Shown: one piece after another, positions 22,985 through 28,506 of the stretch
How positions within the stretch are numbered: the stretch's first letter is position 1
Layout: the number at the start of each line of letters is the position of its first letter
Virus record (IMG/VR): IMGVR_UViG_3300048438_000210
Coordinates: 1-28,506 of that record
Strand: one strand, 5' to 3'
DNA length: 28,506 bases
Source: a virus
Translations under genes and position numbers: made by a program
Notes under the pieces: generated by a model
Seen by the model: only the letters and a program-made list of their open reading frames with translations
Databases searched by the model: none
What the model was told of the DNA's origin: nothing

Positions 22985-24930
22985 TGTTTTTTTGTATACT
23001 GTATTTACTATCCGCGTTAAGTATATCTGCTGTTGCTGCATACTTTAGCGTCATAGGTTTAGCTACAATATTCCCAGGGTCAATTACCTCCGTAGTTATT
23101 ATGGGTGGAGTTTTAGAAATTGGAAAAATTGTTACTGCAATATGGCTGCATAGAAATTGGAAAAGCTCTCCTTTTCTGGTAAAAACTTATTTAAGTTTTG
23201 CGACGCTTGTACTCATGGGTATTACAAGCATGGGTATCTTTGGGTTCCTATCAAGGGCTCATATAGAGCACGAAACAAACACTCAAAGAGCTGTTGCAAT
23301 GTCAGAAACAATTGACAGTAAAATCCAGAGAGAGCAAGATTTTATCGAGAGGCAGAAGCAGCAAGTGGCAAACCTTGAAAACCGAAGTAGTAAAACAGCA
23401 GATACAGCAAGGCTAGACATTGATCAAGAAACACAAAAAATTAAAGATATTACAGAACAATTAAATAAAGATATGCAATTTGAGCAATCTAGAATATCTG
23501 ACGAAAAGAAACAGCTAGAAGAGCTAGATGCTGCCGTGCAAGCTTTAGAAAATTCTAATGGAGGATTATTCTCTAATAAGAAAAAAAAGCTGGAAGAACT
23601 ATATAAAAATCAAAAAACTTCTAGAGATCTAATATTAGCAAACATTGAAAAATATAATAGCAATATATCAACTTTCAGAAATAAGGCGAATGAAAAAATC
23701 AAAGAGATAGAAAATAAGATAACTGAATTCAGAAATAGAAGTAATGAAAAAGATACGACAACTTTACCCCAAATAGAGCAGTTCTCTAAAAACATTGCAG
23801 ATGCGCATGGAAGGATTGACATATTAGAAGTAGAAAAGATAGGCTTTACAGATAGCGCTAGAGAACTAGAGGCTGAAGTTGGGCCTGTAAAATATGTAGC
23901 AGAAGCAATCGCAGATTTTACTGGGAAAGAATTCGACATATCTCAGGCAGTCAGGATAGTTATTATCATTCTTGTATTGGTATTCGACCCACTCGCCATA
24001 TTATTGGTGATCGCGGCAAATATTAGTATAGAAAAATATCTACCTAAAAGTCAGCCAGAATACAAACAAGCAAAGGAGCATCTTTATGAAATTAATGCTA
24101 AAATCAAATCATCTCAAAAAGAATTAGATTACAATAAAAAAGCCTGCAAATCAATGCAACAAACAATAGAAGATAACCAAAACTGTTTATCAGAATCTGA
24201 AGATGAACTAAGATGCATCAAGATTGAAGTAGAAAATAAAAACGAATCACTATCTAATCTTAAAAAAGAAATAAAAAATACCCAATCTATTGAAAAAGAA
24301 ATAAAGAAATCAATAAAATTGATTGAAGAAGATTTAGTAAATCAAAAAAATCAATATGATGCAGAAATAAAAGAACTTAAATCGCTGCAGCAAAAATTAA
24401 AAGAAGATCAAGAGCGATTTAAAGTTGAACGAGGAGATCTAGACAAAGAAAAGAAAGATAAGTTTGATCAAGTTAAAAACGCTAAAAAAATTCTTGAAGA
24501 AAAAGAAAAAGATATTAAATTAATATCTAGCGATTTAAATAAAATAAATAAAAATATTGAGCAGAACAAAGTCAAAATACAAAACCAAGATAAAGAAATA
24601 GAGCAAAAAGAAGAAATGATTGAAGCTCTTAAAAAATCCTACCAAAAAGCTGTAGATAATTCTAGCGTAATAGATATATTAAAAAATACAAACATAAATG
24701 AAATTTGCCAAAAGCAAGAAAAAGGCAAACTACTATCAATAAAAGAAGGCAAAAGGATTCATCAATTTTTGATCCCTGAAAATCATTGCAAATTATCAAA
24801 TCAATATTTTCATGAAATAGTAAATGAACTTAAAGACGTTAAAAACGAAGACCTTGAGCATGAGTATAAAGTTTCAGTTAAAAAGTTTATAAACTATAAC
24901 GTTCCAAAATATAATGTCTTGACTACTTAA
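22984..24930 (+). CDS. Membrane-anchored coiled-coil protein, 648 aa
   Basis: The N-terminus has three hydrophobic segments (about residues 4-30, 33-56 and 66-90, including MGGVLEIGKIVTAIWLH). A long, charged coiled coil follows at about 100-290, then a fourth hydrophobic helix at 323-347 (VRIVIIILVLVFDPLAILLV), a second coiled coil at about 355-560 rich in Lys and Glu, and a C-terminal domain of about 80 residues. Similar four-helix proteins with a conserved EIGK/EIAK in the second helix occur in marine tailed phages, but I know of no tested function. It should sit in the host inner membrane with two large rods, which could tether replication or assembly sites, reshape the membrane or block superinfection. 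Its promoter context is shared with the two small genes upstream. Confidence 0.75.
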   Translation: MFFCILYLLSALSISAVAAYFSVIGLATIFPGSITSVVIMGGVLEIGKIVTAIWLHRNWKSSPFLVKTYLSFATLVLMGITSMGIFGFLSRAHIEHETNTQRAVAMSETIDSKIQREQDFIERQKQQVANLENRSSKTADTARLDIDQETQKIKDITEQLNKDMQFEQSRISDEKKQLEELDAAVQALENSNGGLFSNKKKKLEELYKNQKTSRDLILANIEKYNSNISTFRNKANEKIKEIENKITEFRNRSNEKDTTTLPQIEQFSKNIADAHGRIDILEVEKIGFTDSARELEAEVGPVKYVAEAIADFTGKEFDISQAVRIVIIILVLVFDPLAILLVIAANISIEKYLPKSQPEYKQAKEHLYEINAKIKSSQKELDYNKKACKSMQQTIEDNQNCLSESEDELRCIKIEVENKNESLSNLKKEIKNTQSIEKEIKKSIKLIEEDLVNQKNQYDAEIKELKSLQQKLKEDQERFKVERGDLDKEKKDKFDQVKNAKKILEEKEKDIKLISSDLNKINKNIEQNKVKIQNQDKEIEQKEEMIEALKKSYQKAVDNSSVIDILKNTNINEICQKQEKGKLLSIKEGKRIHQFLIPENHCKLSNQYFHEIVNELKDVKNEDLEHEYKVSVKKFINYNVPKYNVLTT

Positions 24931-24947
24931 GTTTAGTATGCTATACT
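24919..24947 (+). promoter_or_regulatory. Sigma70-type promoter for the recombination block
   Basis: TTGACT (24919-24924), a 17-base spacer and TATACT (24942-24947), the best -10 in the window. The -35 overlaps the end of the preceding gene. The GTG start follows 6 bases after the -10, exactly where transcription should begin, so the mRNA is predicted to be leaderless. Confidence 0.8.
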
Positions 24948-24953
24948 CAACAA

Positions 24954-25274
24954 GTGAATAAGAAAAAGGTAATAGAAAGACTTGTCTCAAAAGAACTAAT
25001 TCAAAACTCGAAAGCTTATTTCAAGCAGGTCTCAATACTAAAGAGTTTGCTCAAAGATTATCCAGATGAGTTATTCTGGAGTAATATAAAATTTGACTTT
25101 CCGTTGACAAGTCTCTTTTTCTTTAAGACAAAAAAGGGCGGCAATATACTATCCCTTAAATATAAAGATTATACTTCTAGCCAGCAAAAGCAGGACACCT
25201 TCTCTTTTTCATGGGGCGAAGATTTCAAAATACAAACTAAGACGAAAAATATTAAGGATTTTTTAAATGAATAA
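24954..25274 (+). CDS. Small unknown protein of the recombination operon, 106 aa
   Basis: A GTG-start protein with a basic N-terminus (MNKKKVIERLVSKELIQNS), a helical first half, and a beta-like second half ending FKIQTKTKNIKDFLNE. The start is fixed by the promoter at 24919-24947 and by the absence of other in-frame starts close by. It overlaps the RecA-like gene by 8 bases, so it is translated with it. No family is recognised. A role as recombinase loader or accessory factor is possible from position only. Confidence 0.6.
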   Translation: MNKKKVIERLVSKELIQNSKAYFKQVSILKSLLKDYPDELFWSNIKFDFPLTSLFFFKTKKGGNILSLKYKDYTSSQQKQDTFSFSWGEDFKIQTKTKNIKDFLNE

Positions 25275-26358
25275 TACTCAAGAACAAATAGAACAGTTTT
25301 TAAACGATAAAGACAATAAAAAATATCATTTCAATAATTTTGAAGAGCTTAATTATAGAATTCCATCAGGAAGCTTAAATTTAGATATAGCAATGGGCGG
25401 AGGCTTGACATCTGGTGCTCATAGATTTACAGGGATAAATGAAGGCGGTAAAACTAGCTGCGCTCTTTCTTTTGCCAAGAACTTTCAAGATCACTTTGGA
25501 AAAAAAGCGATGGTTATCGTTGTTAAGTCAGAAGGCAGGTTAAGTCAAGATATCCTAGAAAGAAGTGGTATAGATACAGATCCTAATAGGTTTTTTGTAT
25601 TTGACTGTAATGTATTCGAGAAAGTCTTTGAGCTCGTCAGGAATCTAGTGATGGAAAATAAAGATGATAGAAGATATATGTTCATTATTGATAGCGTAGA
25701 TGCGTTATGCAGGATCAATGATTTAGATAAAGGTTTCGATGAGCCAGAGCAGGTCGCTGGAGGAGCTTTAATAACTTCTGTTTTTCTTAAAAAAATGGTT
25801 CTACCAGTTAGTAAAATGGGCCACTTAATGATCTTAACTAGTCAGGTGAGGGTTGAAGTCTCAACAAACCCCTATGCCTCGAGAGGAGGACCTAAAACAA
25901 AACAAGCGGGCGGAAACGCTGTAAAACATTATGCAAATTTCATACTAGAGTTTGAAGAAAGATATACATCTGATATCATGTTTACTAATCCATCTGCAAC
26001 CAGAATTGAAGATAAGGGAGATCCTATTGGTCATTATTGTAAAATAAGGTTCAGAAAAAGTGTGAATGAAAAAACTGGAGCCCAAGTAAGATATCCAATA
26101 AGATACGGAAGGACTGGTGGTAATTCTGTCTGGAAAGAAAAAGAAGCCCTAGATATGATGTTTGTATTTCAGATGGCAATTAAAAAGGGTGCATGGATAT
26201 CGTTCTCAGAAGACTTAATCGCAGAACTTGAAAGCAATTCAATCGAATACGAAAGTAAGTTTCAAGGAGAACAAAAACTACTGAACTACTTAGAATCCAA
26301 TCAAGAGCTGTCAAATTTTCTTTACGAAGAATTTAAGAAATTTAGTAATGCGATTTAA
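25267..26358 (+). CDS. RecA/UvsX-like recombinase
   Basis: A 363-residue ATPase that should form filaments on single-stranded DNA and drive strand exchange in phage recombination and repair. Walker A is GINEGGKTS (residues 56-64, K62, T63). The catalytic Glu region is VVKSEGRLS (E90). Walker B is FIIDSVDAL (D142). A RecA-like TSQVRVEV lies near 193, corresponding to the NQLRxK segment, and near 213 QAGGNAVKHYANFILEF matches the TGGNALKFYAS motif of RecA. The length is close to RecA (about 350) and to T4 UvsX (about 390). It lies in an operon with the nuclease-like and helicase genes and in the same genome as the SSB at the left edge. UvsX is a functional comparison; I do not claim orthology. 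Confidence 0.88.
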   Translation: MNNTQEQIEQFLNDKDNKKYHFNNFEELNYRIPSGSLNLDIAMGGGLTSGAHRFTGINEGGKTSCALSFAKNFQDHFGKKAMVIVVKSEGRLSQDILERSGIDTDPNRFFVFDCNVFEKVFELVRNLVMENKDDRRYMFIIDSVDALCRINDLDKGFDEPEQVAGGALITSVFLKKMVLPVSKMGHLMILTSQVRVEVSTNPYASRGGPKTKQAGGNAVKHYANFILEFEERYTSDIMFTNPSATRIEDKGDPIGHYCKIRFRKSVNEKTGAQVRYPIRYGRTGGNSVWKEKEALDMMFVFQMAIKKGAWISFSEDLIAELESNSIEYESKFQGEQKLLNYLESNQELSNFLYEEFKKFSNAI

Positions 26359-26761
26359 GACATTATTCGGTGTCCTTAAAAGAGTACCTAAAGCTCATAA
26401 ATATAAAATTAATTGGACAGGCTCAAGCAGAAGCAAGATACAATTTTCTGTAAAAAAGATTCTTCAAGAACTATGGGAAGAGCATGTAGTATTTGAAGAG
26501 TTTCCTGTGGTTGGCTCTAAAATGACTTTAGATTTCTATAATGCTACAAAAAAAATTGCAATAGAAGTTCAAGGTAAACAGCATACTAAATATACCCCCT
26601 TCTTTCATGGAAAGAATAAAATAAATTACATCTCTCAGCTAAGGCGGGATCATCAAAAAAGAGAGTTTTGTGAAAAAAATAATATCAAGCTAGTAGAGAT
26701 ATACTATAATGACGAAATCTCAAAAAGCAGTATTTCTAGTGTAATTAAAGATAATGAGTGA
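26348..26761 (+). CDS. PD-(D/E)XK-type nuclease-like protein
   Basis: A 137-residue protein overlapping the recombinase by 11 bases. The core reads VFEEFPVVGSKMTLDFYN, then AIEVQGKQHTKY. This fits a PD-(D/E)XK active site with D62 and E73-x-Q75, the Gln replacing the usual Lys as in some Vsr- and homing-nuclease-like members. A conserved-looking second half (SQLRRDHQKREFCEKNNIK, then LVEIYYND) is also typical of this fold. It may cut or trim DNA during recombination, or act as a small free-standing homing nuclease. The tight overlap with the recombinase favours a role in the same pathway. The family is inferred by motif. Confidence 0.65.
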   Translation: MRFKTLFGVLKRVPKAHKYKINWTGSSRSKIQFSVKKILQELWEEHVVFEEFPVVGSKMTLDFYNATKKIAIEVQGKQHTKYTPFFHGKNKINYISQLRRDHQKREFCEKNNIKLVEIYYNDEISKSSISSVIKDNE

Positions 26762-27011
26762 AGAAATTAATCCAGACTCTCTTCCTGAGTTTTCTATGCC
26801 AAGTAATTTGCTTAGTAAAATATACGAATTCTCGGGCTCTTCTGAAGAAAACAAAGGTTTCATTTTAATCTTTGCAGATCAATCAGGTACTCCACAAATA
26901 ATATCTCAATCCTGCTCTCCCGTTATAGATATGGGTTTAAGAAAAGCTGCGGAAGACTACCTCGAGGAGTGCTCTTTATTGACGAGGCCTGATATAAATC
27001 CAGGGGAGTAA
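26754..27011 (+). CDS. Small unknown protein, 85 aa
   Basis: Overlaps the nuclease-like gene by 8 bases. The acidic N-terminus (MSEEINPDSLPEFSMPSN) is followed by a short mixed domain (GFILIFADQSGTPQIISQS) and a helical acidic end (KAAEDYLEECSLLTRP). I recognise no family. Its size, acidity and place between recombinase and helicase suggest an accessory of replication or recombination, without direct evidence. Confidence 0.55.
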   Translation: MSEEINPDSLPEFSMPSNLLSKIYEFSGSSEENKGFILIFADQSGTPQIISQSCSPVIDMGLRKAAEDYLEECSLLTRPDINPGE

Positions 27012-27023
27012 AAAGTTAATTAC

Positions 27024-27052
27024 TTGACAAAAAAGCCCTAAGCTGGTATATT
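27024..27052 (+). promoter_or_regulatory. Sigma70-type promoter for the helicase gene
   Basis: A perfect TTGACA (27024-27029), a 17-base spacer and TATATT (27047-27052). The ATG begins 8 bases after the -10, leaving no room for a Shine-Dalgarno (TATACCAT). A leaderless or 1-2 base leader transcript is predicted. Confidence 0.8.
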
Positions 27053-27060
27053 TATACCAT

Positions 27061-28506
27061 ATGATATATTCTTACGAATGCGAACAACAACTTTTAGCTG
27101 GGTTAATTAAATTCCCAGGGGCTTACGCTGAAATCGCACCATTTATATCTGATGAAGATTTCTTTGATCTGTCTAGTCAGGTAAATAAAACAATCTTTTG
27201 CGTTTTAAGGCAGGCCTTGTCTTCTGGAGAAAAGATAGACGAGGTAATTTTAGCAGAAAGAGTAAATTCCCTAGGCATCTCTTTTGAAGATAATTTAAAC
27301 ATATTTGACTACATCAAATCTCTTTCCATGAGAAGAGTATCTGAAGACTCCTTAATGGTGTCTGCAAAAGAATTAAAAAAATTAACCGTCAAAAGAACAC
27401 TGTGCAGTGCATCTTCTGAAATGGCTAAAAAAATACAAGAACTACCAAACACCGCAACATATTCAGAAATAGTCGAAACTGCAGATGAAATTTATAATAA
27501 AAAAATAGATCTATTCCAAGAAGGCGATGATCTTCCAAGCAATATATTTGAAGACATGGAAGAAGTTATAGAGGAGCGTGGAGAAAACCCAGTTGAAGAA
27601 TACGGCTTCTTAGGTCCGCATAAAACAATAAATAATCTATATGGCTCGCTCCTAAGGCCAGGCAACATAACAGTTATTGTGGCGCGTTCTGGAGTGGGTA
27701 AAACTCAATTCTGCATGGACTTCTGCACTAAAACATCTATGTCATATGAAAACGCGCCAGTATTACACTTTGACAACGGAGAAATGAGCAGGGAAGAAAT
27801 CATGAATAGGCAATGCGCAGCAATATCAGGCGTACAGTTGCATTTAATTGAAACAGGAAAATGGCGCAGAGCAGGAGAAGAAACTGTTCTAAAAATGAGA
27901 CGAGCCCTTAAGCAGGTGAAAGACATGAAGTTTTACTATTACAATGTCGGGGGAATGTCCGTAGACAACATGATTAATGTGGTTAAGAGGTTTTATTATT
28001 CCAAAGTCGGAAGAGGCAACAGAATGATTCTAAGCTTCGATTATATCAAAACTACATTCGAAAATTTTAACACAAAAACCGAGTGGCAAGTCGTAGGAGA
28101 AATGGTAGATAAGTTTAAAAGGTTAGTTCAAAAGGAAATCGTTTACGAAGGAGAACCTATGATTGCAATGATGACAAGTGTGCAGAGTAATAGGTCAGGA
28201 ATCGTTGGTAGTAGAAATTCGGATTCTGTAGTTGATGATGAAAGCATAGTTTCTCTCAGTGATAGAATTATTCAATTCTCTTCTCACCTTTTAAGTTTAA
28301 GGCAAAAAACTTTAGATGAACTACAAAACGAGCCAACTGATTTCGGAACCCATAGATTAACATGCATAAAGCATAGGCATCTTGGTCCAGATGTCTACAG
28401 GGCGTTAAGTCCTGTGGAGATGCCAGATGGTTCAAGGAGAAAAAATTCAATCAACTTAGAGATTAATAATTTTAATGTGACAGACAAAGGGGATCTTAAG
28501 GATCTT
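27061..28506 (+). CDS. DnaB-like replicative helicase (3' end outside window)
   Basis: The frame is open for 482 codons to the window end. The N-terminal 110 residues (MIYSYECEQQLLAGLIKFPG start, DEDFF near 31) match the DnaB primase-interacting domain. The linker and helical region run to about 185. The RecA-type motor then shows Walker A VARSGVGKTQ at about 207-216, a DnaB H1a-like FDNGEMSREE near 237-246 with Glu241, Walker B-like MILSFDYIKT near 322-331 (D327), and TSVQSNR near 372-378 as the H3/sensor motif. It should unwind DNA ahead of the phage fork in the cytoplasm, with host or phage primase. The full protein is probably only slightly longer. The start is fixed by the promoter directly upstream. 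Confidence 0.88.
   Translation, partial: MIYSYECEQQLLAGLIKFPGAYAEIAPFISDEDFFDLSSQVNKTIFCVLRQALSSGEKIDEVILAERVNSLGISFEDNLNIFDYIKSLSMRRVSEDSLMVSAKELKKLTVKRTLCSASSEMAKKIQELPNTATYSEIVETADEIYNKKIDLFQEGDDLPSNIFEDMEEVIEERGENPVEEYGFLGPHKTINNLYGSLLRPGNITVIVARSGVGKTQFCMDFCTKTSMSYENAPVLHFDNGEMSREEIMNRQCAAISGVQLHLIETGKWRRAGEETVLKMRRALKQVKDMKFYYYNVGGMSVDNMINVVKRFYYSKVGRGNRMILSFDYIKTTFENFNTKTEWQVVGEMVDKFKRLVQKEIVYEGEPMIAMMTSVQSNRSGIVGSRNSDSVVDDESIVSLSDRIIQFSSHLLSLRQKTLDELQNEPTDFGTHRLTCIKHRHLGPDVYRALSPVEMPDGSRRKNSINLEINNFNVTDKGDLKDL

Overview
The window is part of the genome of a tailed double-stranded DNA bacteriophage, most likely an uncultured marine phage of a proteobacterium. It is AT-rich and densely packed, with overlapping start and stop codons and no intergenic gap above about 115 bases. 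It carries phage replication genes (SSB, RecA/UvsX-like recombinase, DnaB-like helicase, NrdB), a portal protein and many repeat-rich fibre or adhesin genes. The proteobacterial host is an inference from canonical TTGACA/TATAAT-type promoters and from thrombospondin type 3 repeats of the DAFPxDPxE style. No host gene, integrase, rRNA or tRNA is visible.

Layout. (1) Bases 1-5342, plus strand: the 3' end of ssb, a glycosyltransferase, a small FmdB-like protein, then three overlapping genes for repeat-rich structural proteins (749, 218 and 252 aa). (2) Bases 5343-15956, minus strand: read from the right, the portal protein, a small beta-rich protein, and four large adhesin-like proteins. Two of these carry calcium-binding TSP3 repeats plus a recurring YTYV/FYWP module of about 80 residues, and two have a LamG-like N-terminal region. 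(3) Bases 16071-20754, plus strand: two tandem DUF2827 (putative glycosyltransferase) genes followed by two paralogous fibres built from 18-residue coiled-coil repeats, closed by a strong terminator. (4) Bases 20823-28506, plus strand: a J-domain protein, a tyrosine-less class I ribonucleotide reductase small subunit, two small proteins, a membrane-anchored coiled-coil protein, then a replication block of a small unknown protein, RecA-like recombinase, PD-(D/E)XK-type nuclease, small unknown protein and DnaB-like helicase (cut by the window end).

How the parts may work together. The replication and nucleotide genes follow sigma70-type promoters (TTGAC[A/T], 17-base spacer, TA-rich -10). The portal, several fibres, the DUF2827 genes and some small genes follow a different element, GTGTAWAWA-like without a -35, usually exactly 5 bases before the start codon. 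In both classes the start codon falls where transcription should begin, so first genes of transcription units look leaderless, while internal genes use ATGA/TAATG overlaps or a Shine-Dalgarno. I read the GTGTA element as a candidate late promoter. Three glycosyltransferase-like genes sit directly beside Ser/Thr-rich repeat fibres, which suggests, without proving it, that the phage glycosylates its own adsorption fibres.
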